Source of the DNA: Climacteris rufus
Lineage: Eukaryota > Chordata > Aves > Passeriformes > Climacteridae
NCBI GenBank assembly: GCA_013398175.1
Contig: VZRZ01007765.1
Span: 1,033,202 to 1,097,201, forward strand
Length of the DNA stretch: 64,000 bases
Direction: 5' to 3'
Positions within the stretch are counted from its first letter, which is position 1. Each line of letters opens with the position of its first letter. This document shows, piece by piece, positions 12,501 through 26,400 of this stretch. The notes under the pieces are model-generated. The model was not told the origin of the DNA, did not search any database, and saw only the letters and a program-made list of their open reading frames with translations. The position numbers were made by a program, and so were the translations under genes.

Positions 12501-15500
12501 CACTCCTCAGTTAATCAAATATATAATTTAATAGTGGGTTTCAATAGCAATTTATATATGTTAGATGCAAGAAGTGAAAGAAGCAGAGGCTTCTTCTCAG
12601 CCGCTGATAGGAAAGAGTAAGTACATACCCAGAGTTATTTCTTCTACCTCATTACTGAAAAGCCATAGTATAACAGGTTAAACTCTAATTTTTACCTGTA
12701 GCTTATATTCACAAAACAAAAAATCATAAAATTTGCCAACAATGTTCTTATCAATTCATGTTTGGAATGCTTTATCCAAATATATAAAGAATAAAAGCAC
12801 TAAAATAAGAACAAATAATATTGTCATTCCTTCATTCCAGAAGGTCAGGCTGTATTTGATCAAATCTGTGAGAACATGTTTAAAAGAAACCCCACAACCC
12901 ACAACAGTCAATTCAAAATTATGATTTCTTTTAAGACAACAGGGATTCAAATCTATTATTGTGAAGGTAATTGGATCACTAAAAATTTGTGACTCTCAGA
13001 ATATAATTCCAACTGGCCAGAACCTACAAGTTAGAGCTGTGACTATTTCATGCATGTATTCATTTCTTAAGAAGTAATACATAATTTTCTACATACTGTT
13101 TCTGTTATTTCAAAAAGTAACATTTCTATTAAATTATTGACATTAGGAATCATCCTAATCTTGCCAAAACATCTACTTCATGACTTTTAACCATTAAGCC
13201 GTACATAAAGAGGTCAACTACAAAGTTAGATTGATTTCAATTCTGAACAAATTTTGTAGTTTCTGGATTTATTTTTTTTAACATGGTGAGGAAACATACA
13301 TCTCTAGTGAATAACTAATTTTATTCTCAATTAGATGAAATAGCCGTCATTAGGTTAAGTGCTAGGATGGTGCTTCTAACATCAGAGAGTAAAAAATTAC
13401 AAACAGCATTCTACGAAACAAACAAGCACAAAAGCTCCTCCAGAATCAGTCATGACTGCAACTAACAGTAAGTTTGTGAAACCTTTCAACATTACCTTGT
13501 CAGCAAACAGCACCAGTTGTTTAGAGTTCAAGAGTTAAAGAGCAAGTAGGCCTTACAGCAAGAAGACAAACTAGATATGGTAAAAAATCTAGAGAAAATT
13601 ACTTATCTAATCTCTAACACAGTCCATGGGAAATGCAGGTAAGAGAAAGATGGACACACTTCAAGTGATTACATTTTTTTCCATCTCCTTTAAGTTAGTA
13701 ACTGAAACAAGTCTCCACTTCAAAGAACATCTTTAGAATGAACCAGCGCTCTGCTAAGTAATAAAACTTCCTACAAAACTTACAACGATGAGACGGAAAG
13801 CTGGCCATTAGGCAATTTTCATGGATAAAATCCAATTTTTGAAAATGCCCTTATTCTACTAGATTGCAATTCACTTTTATAACTGCAGCAGGAAATAAAA
13901 ATGGGTTATTAGCTCACTATACTAAAATCCTGAACAATTTTTTTACTGTAATGCTCTCAGGTGATAGGATATTTGTAAGCTAACGTGTTACTAAAGATGC
14001 TGAATTGGTCAAAATTTGAAATTCCTGTTCCTTGATATATTCTGAGAAGTAAATTAATTCTGAATAGTGTTAATGAGAGTATAATTGAATACCCATTCTG
14101 TAACCTACTCGGTTCTGCATATGGGCCACAACTACCACTCATGCACTTTCATGCAGCAAACATTCTAAAAGGAAACTTCTCAAATTTTTATGAGGGCCTA
14201 TTCTTATCACTTGACAACATATTCTTAACCCAGTAATGCAAACAAAAGCATCAAACAAATGTTTACCTTATTTTGTTATTAGAAACGTACTTCATTTGAA
14301 GTTGCTTTGAAACAGTTTGACACTGGAAACAAGAAAATAAACACTGATACCAATTAGAATATCAGCTTGTTCCAATATCTTCATGTTGGTGTCTAAATTT
14401 CTTTTCTGGCATATTAAAAACTGCTTCTAATCCAATTAATACTGATCAAAGTTTCAAACATGAAATTTTCATTATGGCATCAAATGCTGAACAAATGTAC
14501 AAGAAAATGAGCTGTTTCAATTACAGTAGTATCTGTTTTAATGTTATTCAATCAAATAAGTAGGTACAAAACAAATAATGATACAAAACAAAATGATATA
14601 AAAATGTAAATTAAAGTAAAAAGAAAAGCATATGACCTAAGCTGTGCATCTCTAAACAGTCTGACAGAGCTGCCATAACTCAGTAAGACTGCTTCACTCC
14701 AAGGGCTCCTGCTGTTCAAAATTTGACAACCCAGGGATTCTGCATTTGCAGCGGGGTAGATCAGTCCCAGCCATGAAGCTCTGGAAGCCCGAGCTTCCAC
14801 ATGCTAAAGGCTGCCACAGATCCTCAGTGTGTGGAGTTCCTCAGAGACCAGCAAGGATTTGAGGAATTGAGAGCTGACAAAACAAACCTGCAAGACCTGA
14901 CAGAAAAGAGAATCAAGCCAGTTCCAAGAAAAATCAATGTGCTTAATTTGTGTTTGCAATTCCCACAGAATCAGTGTTTTCTTCCAGAAAATTACTAATC
15001 CATCTAATCTACATCTTCTAAGGAAAAAACAGTTCCATCAAAAAAATTCTGACCTTATCTATTGTGTTTGTTACATATCCTGTAGTGATTCTGATAGTCT
15101 TTTTGCGCTACTGTGCGATTTCAATGCTATCTCAATACTAAATTAATTAATGGAGTAAGAACTAATAAAAGATATTGGCATAAAGGTAAATACATTTATG
15201 GAAAATAAGAAGGGAAGTCAAGATATGATTCTACAAAGATATAACAACAATCTTCAAAAAGATGTTGAGACCCTCATGTTTCACAGTTATGGAGACCTCA
15301 GTAAGAGATATAGGAAATATTGAAAGTCTTTATGAACTGCAGAAACCATCAACATACTGGAGTGATACAGAACTGGAAAGAATAATATTATAAACACTGA
15401 AGAGCTTATAACCACGGGCATTGGAAAGCTGTAAACAGGAAATTACAAGAGCAAAAAGACAATCCATTTCTCTAAAATCAAGTCACTCCATGACCACTCC

Positions 15501-17741
15501 TCTTGGACGCACTGGATACAAAACTTTAACACATACAAATATTTACTGTTACTTCACTTTCAAAGCTATAAACAGGATCCATTTCCTCCAAGTAATGAAT
15601 AAGCAGGTCATTGCTTTAGGGATACACAATGAAAACACGCTGAACACAGAGATGGGAGTGGACTGCTTGCATACCAAGCTATACTGCAGGGCAGTTCTCC
15701 AGGAGGCTCAGGAGGCACACCAGGCACCTTAAACTCCCTCTAAAGCTCAAGAACCCAACTTGAACGATGCTTGGGAGAGATTAAGTGGAATTTAATCTTG
15801 TTCAGATTTAGATTTGACCTGATAAATCATTTTCTTTCCCCAAAAAAGTGTTAATGTTGTCACCTCCTGCCATGGCACTCCTCCCTGCCCTCAATTTATA
15901 ATCAAATTTCAATTTGAGCAAAAACCTTGAAAAAACAGTGCAAAGGCAGAAAAATTTGAAGTAGTGACTTAATTTTTTTTTTAATGTAAGTGATAGAACA
16001 ATCAATCTAATCAATGGAAAGCACCTGGTTTTTGTTTTCATTTCTATTTTCAAATCTTTCAGAAAAAAATCCAATTTTTAAATGTAAGTGTATGTATTAA
16101 AAATCTTGTATTTAGCAAAATCATTAATTGTGCACAGATATCAAAATAATTTTTTGTCTAAATATATAAAATATTTCTTTCTACCCACATCAATCAAATC
16201 TTCTACAGAATCTGCAGTGGTTTTAAAACACCATAATTTTTACTTATTTAACCTGCTGAACAAAAGAAACAAAATCAATTGACAAGTTATGAATAAACAC
16301 AGCAGCTTTCACTTTTGTTAATTTATAGCTCTCTGAACTTAAAGGAACTCACTTTTTTTCCCCTCCATAAGCAAATTTTGTGTTAAAGCAAAAGGTTTTT
16401 AAGCATACTACAATAAATCCTCATACACAGTATTATTACTTCAAGTTCATGTCAAGGTTTCTTTAACTTAAAATCCTACTGAAGAAATATTTATCTACAG
16501 TATCATGGGAAAAAAACCCAACACATCTACTGGACATACCATAAAATACCAACACCTTTGACAAATAGGACAGAAACAAGGTCATGAAGAAAATTACACT
16601 TTTACCAGTCAGGAAATCTCTTCTATTCAGTTTGCTATGCCAGCTGATGTTTTATATCCAGGAAAATGTAAATAATATGATTTCAGCTGTACATTAAGAA
16701 ACAAAGTGCCCCATAGTTTCAAAACTAATAACAAAACCAATAAGAAAATGCACACGAAAATATAAACTATTATTTTTACATCAAAGTCTTCAGCCAAAAC
16801 CTACCAAAGTCAACACAAATTCTTCCCATGTTTTAAAGCAAACATCACAGGATTTTTGGAAGATGAAACATAACAGAACATTTGCAAATTCAAATCAAGT
16901 GTCTAAATTCTAAACTTATGTTTGCAAAACCGATTAATTAAAAAAAATAAATCCAAGCCTTTGTTCAAACATAGTTAGGAACAAAACAAACAAAAATCCC
17001 TCATGTCTGCTCTTAAATAAAGATTAAAATGGGAAAGGTACTTTAAACTGAAAATGAAATATTTAATGATGTTTCAACTGCATTTTTATCCCCCCCCTCA
17101 AATACTGTATGCAAATGGTTTTAAAATAAACAAGAGTCTGCAAAGCCTGTCAGACAATAGTTCTTTTAATGAAAAGTGTCCACCCTTCCCGGTTAGAGTA
17201 ATGTTGGCAAGTCCACCATAAAACAGGCATTAACACTACAGCATGCCCAGACAAAATGCATATAATTCCAAGTAAATACAGTAATACTTTTATCCAAAAC
17301 CAACTGAAAACGATCTTTCCAAAGAAAAAAGAGTAGTGAAAACAGCATAAAGCCCAGCAAGTCTGTATATGATAAATAACACCATAAAAATGGTGATCTC
17401 AACTACAATGAAACATTTTACAGGATAGAAAACATTAACCTGAAAAAGTTATTTGACAGATTTTCATTTCCTGGCTCTTAGTCAGGGAGTTAATTATACC
17501 AATTTTTAATTCTACTTAGAGAACAACTGCTAAGCCAGCTGCAGTTAACACAGGTATTTTGTACAGGTTTTAGTGGAAATAACGATAAGGCTTAAATACA
17601 AAAGGTACCACAATGCTTTCAGAAGCACGTGACAAGTCTAGACCAGCAGGCAGGTGTGCTTATATACATCCACACAAGGGAACAGAACAGAGCTCCAGGG
17701 ATTTAAGGTGTTTTTGTGACTGGTCAAGTCCCATCACTCAC
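9537..17741 (-). other. FTO: FTO intron 3 (8205 bp)
   Basis: Donor gtgagt starts at 17741 and acceptor attcag ends at 9537. The intron is AT-rich with short homopolymers, including a T16 run at 12441-12456 and a C8 run at 17090-17097. A patch with more GC at about 14.64-14.91 kb carries short ORFs on both strands that I do not recognise. No other gene or intact repeat is visible. Confidence 0.85.
12441..12456 (+). repeat. Homopolymer (T)16
   Basis: Sixteen consecutive T lie on the plus strand in FTO intron 3, reading as poly-A on the transcribed strand. No target-site duplication or retroelement body is recognisable next to it, so it is listed as a simple homopolymer. Confidence 0.9.
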
Positions 17742-18399
17742 CTTCACAACTATAACTGTACACAGCCACTGCTGACCTTTCCACCAGATTCTCGTCATGG
17801 TGCCAGCTCACTGCCATGTTCCCCATTCCAAAATAAGGTTCTTGTTTCAAGTACAGCATTTGTAGTGGATCCATATAATTTAATAAAGTCAAGTTATAAG
17901 ATGTTCTGTTCTTTAGAATTATGTCATCCTCTGGTACACAAACACCACTTTGATCTTTTGAAACAGACCCTTGCTCTGTAAGAGAAGTAGTAAAACTTTG
18001 TTCCCTATCTATTACAGTAGTATCTTTAATTTCTTTGGTCTCAAACGAATTTTGTCCTTGTAATGCCTTGACTGCTTCAATATGCAAGTAGTCATTAAGT
18101 TTCATTAATGCTTTACAAGCATCATGTATTTGAGGACTGCAATATTTTATATCACAACTTTCAGTAGGCCAAGGAACTGTAAATAATCTTGTGTTCAAGT
18201 ACTTGTAAGTGCATCCTGGGTTTCCAATTAATATACGAGACACTGGAGTAAGAAAATCTTTTCCTTTGATCCGTACAAGATCTTGAAAGAAACAGTTGTG
18301 TTCTCGCAAGGTCAGGAAGCTTTCCTGCACCAGTCGATGGAGCTCTTCAGGTACTGTATCAGATTTCCTGAAAATCAGCTTGGAATACTTGGTCTTCCA
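17742..18399 (-). CDS. FTO: FTO exon 3 (main catalytic exon; phase 0 to 1)
   Basis: The minus strand has acceptor tctcttttag, then TGG AAG ACC AAG TAT, ending TGT GAA G|gtgagt. That is 219 codons plus one base, against 209 codons in human. Diagnostic blocks include LTPVSRILIGNPGCTYKYLN, LFTVPWP, YLKQEPYFGMG and WHHDENLVERSAVAVYSYSC. They contain the HxD iron motif (human His231/Asp233) followed by the Glu of human position 234. They also contain the nucleobase-stacking Tyr pair of TYKYL (human 106/108), the substrate Arg in VSRIL (human 96) and the 2-oxoglutarate Asn in LLNYMDP (human 205). The FTO-specific loop EPYFGMG that blocks double-stranded substrates is preserved. The segment about 120-170 codons into the exon is poorly conserved and accounts for the extra length. 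An ATG 81 bases into the exon is internal and not the start. Confidence 0.98.
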
Positions 18400-21300
18400 C
18401 TAAAAGAGAAAACAACACACCAAACAACAAAAAAAGAGGAAAATAATTATTCTTTTTAGAGGAATATTTCAAGAGTCTGGAATTTGGTGAAGAAATAGAA
18501 GTCAGAACTTGTTACTTTATTTTCACATCTCAATATATTGCACATATTAACGGTGGATATGTACCAGTGGCCTGGAACCAAAGAGTATCACCAGAGCAAA
18601 TCTCTAAATAAATAAATAGGAAGACTCTGGCAGAATTCAGCAGAACATACAGCTCATCTGATGAATCTGTACATAATGCTACCTTTAAGCATACCAACTG
18701 AAGTATACAATAGAATATTGAGCAGTAAAAAGTTATTCCTCTTTTTGCAATGATTGCAAAGACCATTCTGTTCCATTCTGCTGTACAGAAATCTAGAGGC
18801 TAACATGATAAACTCAAATAATTTTACATAACGTTACTTTTTAGTGAAAAAATAACAAAATCAAAATGTAAATTTTTAAAAAACGCACTGTATATCTTCA
18901 AAACAGTCCTTGACATTCTGGTCCTTTTCCTATTTACATTCCTCAGTGCCTGACAATTAGCTCTCCTGTTTTATATAAAAGTTCCCTTTTGATAACAGAA
19001 AATGTCCAAACTTATTTTCCTCCCCAGCTCCCTACCTGTAATATCCTTTTTCCTCATATCCTCTTCTGACCACACCAGCTCTGGTACCAGCTGGAGTTCA
19101 GAATCCAGCAGTGTATGGAGGCAACAACTCCCAGCAAGGTGTAACGCTGCTAATCAGCAGTATCTTGCTTTGTATGCACAATACTGCTGCCCACTCCAGG
19201 AAGGCTTGGATAATTTTATTTTGTTAATCTGGTTTTCTAAGGAAGTGAGTATCACATAATCACACCTTTTATTGGTTGCCTGTAAATCTGCTTTAACTAC
19301 TGCTGAGACTGTTTGGCAAACTGGACAAAGGCTAGAGAATAAGTTCTTAAAAAGAGTGAGTTCTTATGTATTTCATTAAAATTAATAGATAAATAAAAGA
19401 AACAGATGCAAACTAGTGCCCTTAGTATGGGAAAGGCTGTAAAGTGAGTGCATCAGGTATCAACTAGCATGTGTGAAGCTCCAAACGACTCACCACATCT
19501 ATTTCCTTTTGTCCAAAAATTAGTCACTAGTCTACGGTAAAGGTGGGTACTGACAGTCGTGTGGGGACACACATTAAGGTAAACTGAATTCTGAAGGTAT
19601 TAGGCAATGGGGCAAGGGCACATGGATGCACAAAACTGATCTGTCAAAACTTTTACTAGTCTAATAGCTTATGTTCAAAGTGCTTTTACAAAGACAAATA
19701 AAAGACACCAGCACAAAGCACCACACTGACCTACAATCCATCTGTGAGCTCCTTCTGGTACAACTCAAACCCACTTTACTAGTACTATCCACTTCCAAGT
19801 TTCATTTGAACCTGTCTTTCAGGAAATTAATTTTAAAATCCAAAGAACGTGCTTTTAAAAAACACAAACCAGGCAGTAAGTGAGTATGCACATTTTCTAC
19901 TGCATGAAAATAGACTTTTGTATCATAATGCACTGTTATCCTACAACACTGAAGAGCTGGCTTTATAGGATCATTTGTTTCTACTAAAGAGGGGAACATA
20001 AAAGGAAGCCTATTTTAAAAATAATGATTACACATAATAAATCCAAGTTTATCTATAAACTTCACCACCATTTCTTGTGAAATTTTTACAGTGAAGCTAA
20101 ATCCTTTTCTTGATACATTCTTATGGTTCCAAAAACTAACATCCTAGAGAGAGGAAAAAACCCAAACCTATAACAGTATCTACAGATAATAATTTCTGAC
20201 AATTGTATTTATATGCTTAACTTCAAACACCAAAGCTTGAAAACAGTCCTGGATATCTGCCTGAAGGTCCCTCCACAACCCCCAGCAAAGAACACTGGAT
20301 CCCAGCTTTCATTCAAAGAACTGAATCTAAACTTGATAAACACAATTCACCTGAGCTTGTCAAAAGCCTGAAATGATTCCTTTAGCGGTCCTGAACTGTT
20401 CCTTATGTTTCTATCAGTGCTGTGTATCTCCAGCTTTTGAACAGTACAGTGAAAAAAATCCTTATAAACAACAACTTCTGAAATCAGCAACTGGGAAATT
20501 TAAGATTTACAGCTATAGGCTGCAATCAGATGTGTAGGTACAGGGTGATAGGAATCATAAATATTCTTACTTAATAATGACAGGATATTAGACATTGTGA
20601 CATATAAAGATTACCTACTGCATTATACCTTTCATTATGCAAATGCATAATGAACAAAAGGAACAGCACCCAAGCAGTTCCATCGCAGTACCCCAGTATT
20701 TCCTTACATAATTCCACATACTGGACATACTCATACCACATTACATATACTATTATGGTATATTTATACAGTCATTAATACTACATATTTTTAAACCATT
20801 TATATGAAAATATACTGAATTTCTGACAAGAATCACACACATGAAATTCCAAACAATTATTAGAAACAGAAGGAGGGAAATAATAATATGACATAAAGCA
20901 ATTAAATGCCTGAAAACATGCACTAGAAAGGAAGAACACAGATTTTACAAAGGTAACAACACTGTATTCCCCTCCTGAACTGAAGAGGTAATGCCCTGCA
21001 CATTTTGTTGCCAGCTGAGTCAGAGGCATGTTACCTCTGGGCTGTGCTTTAAGATCACATGCTTAAGAACTATTTTATCATTAAGTTTTACACTGTACAC
21101 TAGAATTCTACCTTAAAAGAAAAAAGCACACTGGTATCTCAAAAGAAATCAGGAAGTGGAAACACATTTCTGACACATCACATGAAAACAGTCTGGTCTT
21201 CTTTAAATCCCCAACCAGTGCCTGTGCTGTGCCCTCCATAAGGAAAGAATTACAGGATCAGAACAGGGGCTGAATGCTGGGTTCACACTGGACACCTTGT

Positions 21301-23381
21301 CGTCTGAGGGGGATGGGGAAGGGCAGTAATCATGTACTCTGTGTTGTAACTCTGACAGCAAGTATTAAAGGTCAATTCATTGTTCACTTTGAAAGAAGTG
21401 AGTGCATTACTGGCAACTACAGGACAGAAAAAAAAGCACATTTGATACTCAAATCTTCATGTGAGTGTTACACACAAGATTTTAAACATACAGATGTTTT
21501 CATTTCTAATGGTGATTTTCAACACAGAGCATCACCCTATGGAGTCAAGTAACAGAATAAAGTTAGAAATCAACAATAAAGACCCTTGATAAGTAAACTG
21601 CCATGTGCATCATGAAATCATAGTTCATACTTCAAATATTTATTAATTACCTTGTTACAGCCTTTTTCTTGTTCAGAAGTGGCTTTAAACATTGCATTGT
21701 TTCACCCTATGGCTTGGGGTCCATTTCTAAAATCCTTCATCAGGAAAGACACATGGACAGAGGATGTCAGTGGTTTTGCTTGTGAAGGAATTTCTTCTGT
21801 TCAGGCTGTACACTTCCATACCTGACAGGATATGGCAGTCTTTTTAGTTGCATCCTACCTAACTTATCCAACATGTTCAAAGAATACTGCTTTATAAAAG
21901 GTGGATCCTTAAAGGAGTAGGGCAGGTCTGTCCAGCAAAGACAGACTATAAAACTAAGCTGTATGTGATATTTTACTTTGTCAATTTGTTGGTTTCAGGC
22001 TCTCACCATTGTTTTCTTCTCCAGATGTACTGCATTTAAACATCATGGAACTTGCAATTTCTACAGCTGTGATTCAAGTAACATTTCATAACCAGCATAG
22101 AATTTAAAAGGTGTTTGTGATGCTTATGATTATCATTTATACTTGAAAATACCTAGCATGCACACATAAACTACATAAAAACTATAATTCTATACTTGGA
22201 GAAAGAATGTATCTAAACTTTATTAAGGCTTGAACAGGTCTGATTTTACTGATTATCCTGTTCCCGTTGTCTTCTGTATTTATGGGTTACTGACCCTGAG
22301 CAAATGAAGTGCCACTTGGACAACTTTGGCTCCACTTTCTCTTTTCACATCAACTCCAGGAGAATGTGAATTTACAAAGATGGGAAAAGAAAAAAAGATG
22401 TTGCACAAAGCAGCTCTTGGCAGCATCAAATATAGAAGAAGAGAACAAACAGGAAGGGATGTAACAGGACCAGGGAGGAGAAAAGTCAGCTGCCCAAGTC
22501 TTAAAAGGGGAAAGAGATTCTTCATGACCACGAGCTAAAACTGAAAAGAATGTGTTTGGGTTTTTGTGTAAAGAAAAAAAATAATAAAATCCGTCTGTTT
22601 AGCTCTTATAAATTTTCCCAGCTCTTCTACAGTTGCACATCTTTGAGCCATATATCAACACAAGGCAGGCAACACTCCTGTACCGTGCCATGTGAGCCTG
22701 TTCTCTGGAGCTCTTCAAACAACCAGGTTATTTCTTGTGCTTTTTGTCTTACCGTGACCCAATTTGATCTGATTGAACCTACCCCAAGTTCTGCAGCTGA
22801 TCTAGAAAGATCCAAGACAGATGCAGAAAATTCTATTAATTCATTATATTCTTCCATACACTCATTTGGTTTACTACTCATGTGGCTATTAGGCCTGCTC
22901 TTACTTTTGTTTGGTTTCATTTATGGCATTCCAGTTTTCACAGTTCATTTTGTAAACAAAGTCTTAACAATTACTTACATTTTTAAAGTAGAATTAAGCC
23001 CCCAAAAACACTGTGTTAATATTCTCCTCATTTTGTCAAACATGAGCTATAAAGAATAGGTTCTCTTCACGACCCAGAAAAAAATAAATTAAAAGAATGG
23101 TGACATGTATTTTATTTCAACAAAGCATGAGAAATTGTGATTAATTGTTACACATTACTGGTACTCTGGGCACACCCCTAAAATAAAAGAAGTTCACCAA
23201 GTTCTCATTTGTGAATATCCCAGTTCTAGAGACCTTATGTCACACCACCTGGAAGTACATTAGCAGCCATCAGGATACCTTTTTTCAAATCAGATTTCAC
23301 AGTGTCTCTGAAGAAAGATTTATTTGTTGTTCAGTGCAAACAGACATTTTAGTTTGAAACGAGTTAAAAGAAATACATTAC
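18400..23381 (-). other. FTO: FTO intron 2 (4982 bp)
   Basis: Donor gtaatg starts at 23381 and acceptor ttttag ends at 18400. The sequence is mostly AT-rich. The patch at about 22.62-22.92 kb has fairly long overlapping ORFs on both strands but no homology I recognise. No RNA gene or intact mobile element is seen. Confidence 0.85.
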
Positions 23382-23459
23382 CAACTCCTGGAAATCAGCA
23401 TCAGCTGGTGTCAGATATGGCAGCCTATTCTCCCCAAGTTCTTCAAGAAGTTTTCTTTT
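23382..23459 (-). CDS. FTO: FTO exon 2 (26 codons, phase 0 to 0)
   Basis: The minus strand has acceptor ccaaaacag, then AAA AGA AAA CTT CTT, ending CAG GAG TTG|gtaatg. It encodes KRKLLEELGENRLPYLTP followed by ADADFQEL, then joins WKTKY of exon 3. The human equivalent is KLRLLEELEDTWLPYLTP followed by KDDEFYQQ, then WQLKY, and both exons have 26 codons. The basic start continues the lysine/arginine-rich N terminus, which carries a nuclear-localisation signal in mammalian FTO. The exon is too short to stand out as an ORF. The match over LLEEL and LPYLTP plus correct phase and both splice sites support it. Confidence 0.92.
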
Positions 23460-26400
23460 CTGTTTTGGAGAAGTAAAATTGAAACATTAGAAAATTAGAC
23501 TAAAAATCAAGATATAAACAGAGAAGTATGAAACTAGTTGTATTAAAATGACAAAAAGGTGTAATTATTTCTCTTACTAACTTCAATTCTAGAAAATTAA
23601 ATGAGGAAAAATGAATGAAAAAAATTAGTGGAACTTCTCCATTTACAAAGCAGTAATTCAGGTTAGGCAGTTTCAGAGCACATGACTACTTTTACACCTA
23701 AATTCCTTTTTAGATAATCAATCCTTGTTATACTGATCAAAATTCATCTTGGCCTAATGTTCTTCAAACCTGTACCTACTTTCTACCAAGACATGAACTT
23801 CTTAGGTCTTTTTCTTTTTTTTTTTTAACTTCAATTTGTGCATTCAATGGGTTCAAGGCTCTATTTCATGAAATGGCTCAGTAACCCACTTACCCACTTC
23901 ACTATAACAAAGAACCCCAATGCTGGTTGTACTCTAAAATATTTCTTGAAATGGGTTATGAAGGAAAAAGAAAACACAATCTACAGCACCCCAAAGCCCC
24001 TACAGCCTGACAATATTTCAAATGCCATCCTCAAGACCTGCCATCCCAGCAGACAGACACAAATCCAGTTTGATGGTGGGAGTGCACTAAGAACCAGCTG
24101 TCTGTGAAGAACAGGTTTTCTCTGTTCCCCTTTTTCTCATAACTCCCTTTTTACTTCTGGTTTAGACTGAGAGCATCTACACCAATGTTCAGTCAATGTG
24201 ACCCACTAATAAATTGCTAAGATAAAAGCCTGATTTTCTCCAAATTGCATTTTTCATGTTTTTATTAATCAAAATAGATTTTTTGATGCACTATACAATT
24301 AATTGTGTCAATGATTTGGAAAGTGCAAGAGACGCTCGAAACATGCCACCAGATTTTTGGAATCAAACAGTCCTGATCCATGACAGGTCCACCCACATTT
24401 ATCTACCCACAGACTAACCCAACGCTAACTCCCTATAAATACAGATTAACATCTGTGTAAAAATTGTTACAGTGGACAACTGGCCCAGAAAATTAATCTA
24501 CTCTTTCCTTTACTATGTCTTTCTTTTAGCTTGGAAGGATGGCTTTTTACAAACTTTGACTATAAACAAATTTTGACTTATTAGCAATTCAAAGATCATA
24601 AAACTACATCTAGCATAGTGTTTAAATATAGAACAGGATTCAAATTCTTATTTTTATTGCAATATTTTCAAGTGTATAAACACTAGCATAAAAAGTAACT
24701 GAAGCTGCAGCTTACTCAATATTTTAATGTAAGAGCAAGACCAGAAGAAAATGGAGTAGAGTTTTTTAATGAATGGTAAGGGTGTAGTACAAAGGGAAAC
24801 ACAGAATAAGTTAAGAAAAGGTATCACTAACACTTTCATAAAACCAAGGTCAAAACAGATCTTCCCTATTCTGGCACTATTATTTAAAAAGGGAAGAAAA
24901 CAATTACATGTAGTAACTAACTCCTCACTTATAGCAAACACATAAACAAGAAAAGCTGAACTATGAAGAGTATAACTGCATTCTGTGACAATAAATTCCA
25001 CTTATTCAAATTTAAGCATCAAGGAGGACGACAGAGGCTTAAAATCATAAGAAATTGTAGTGGATTTTAAGGTTCATAGATAAGTCACACTACAATAAGA
25101 GAAGGTGGCTCTCATTTACCCATCTCCACACTCACAATGTGCTGAGCACCAACTCTTAAAAAGCCTGAGAAGAGCAGCACTGACATTTCTGAACTAGTGG
25201 TGTAATTTCTGTATGCCCTCTGTTTTCTTTGGGGACAGGTTGTTGGTATGTTGACATGAAGTCATCGGTGAAACCCAGCAGATTGTAACTCCAGATTAAG
25301 TTGGCAGAAAATGACATGCTCAATTGCTGCATATTCTAAAATAATTACACTTCTGTCTTACTAAGAGCTTGCAAGAATCTTATTTCATTAAATGGCTGAA
25401 AACATTAGAGTGGCTTTGTTATCTGTAAGATAAACTATATTAAGCTGCAGAAAAAAAATAAGATATTTCAACATTGACTCACATCTGTGGGAAGAAAAAA
25501 AAAAGAGGAGGAAGAAGAGAGATTCTGACAATTTCTTTGTCAAGTATCAGCCTCTTGGCAAAAAGCACACAACATTAAAATGCACTCTTGTGTATAGGTA
25601 GTACTAGTTCACATTTGATTGTCAGATCTGGCTAAGTGCCGCTCTTCAGCTTGATGTGCAGACTAATACACACAGCTGGGTGGTATAACATGCTGCTCAT
25701 CTCTTATGCAAGAAGCTGTCACACAGATGTCAAAAACATCAAGCTACTCACAAATACCTCCAAAAAGTAAAGGAAAAAAAAAGCAAAACTGAGTATCTGG
25801 CTATACCAGCTGGCTGATGTGAAAGTCTAAGCATTGTTACATAAGCATTGTTTATTGCCTCTTCAAATACCTAAACCCCTAAACAAAACCTAAAAAACTG
25901 CCTTTACTTGAAGATATCAGGCATCTCAAAAGGGATCTAAATCTGATTTTTGCATATTAAAAATTATTAACGGTGTAGCTTATTCAGGTATCAAGATTAT
26001 GTTTGTTACATTTTAAAAACAAAGTGATTTTTATACATACACTAGTGATGCCAGTACGTGAAATACAATCTTATGTTCATCATCCCTGTCATCACACACT
26101 GAACACTGCTTTAGAAACTAAGTGTTGTAACTGGGCCTTCAGAAAGCAGAAAACCTATGCAAACACTTATTCTGTGGTTTGCTGTGAGTGTTACTGGAGC
26201 TATTATAACTGACTCTACAATGAAGATCAGAAGCACTACTGTCCAGTTTTAGAGTGTGCAATGAATATCCTGCAGATATTAACAAACTCTGCTCATTTAT
26301 TACCAAAAAACAGATTATTAATGAAACAGTTGATTTCAAAATTCAGCAAGTGGAATATTAATAACTGGAATCTCTCAGTCACTATATATGTAATTTTTCT

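Noticed and set aside
17613..17981. 122-codon plus-strand ORF
   Set aside because: It is an antisense shadow largely over FTO exon 3, with no recognisable protein family.
22550..23059. 169-codon plus-strand ORF with a leucine-rich, membrane-like stretch
   Set aside because: No homology is recognised, and the hydrophobic run arises from T-rich sequence. It sits inside an FTO intron. It is kept only as a low-interest finding.
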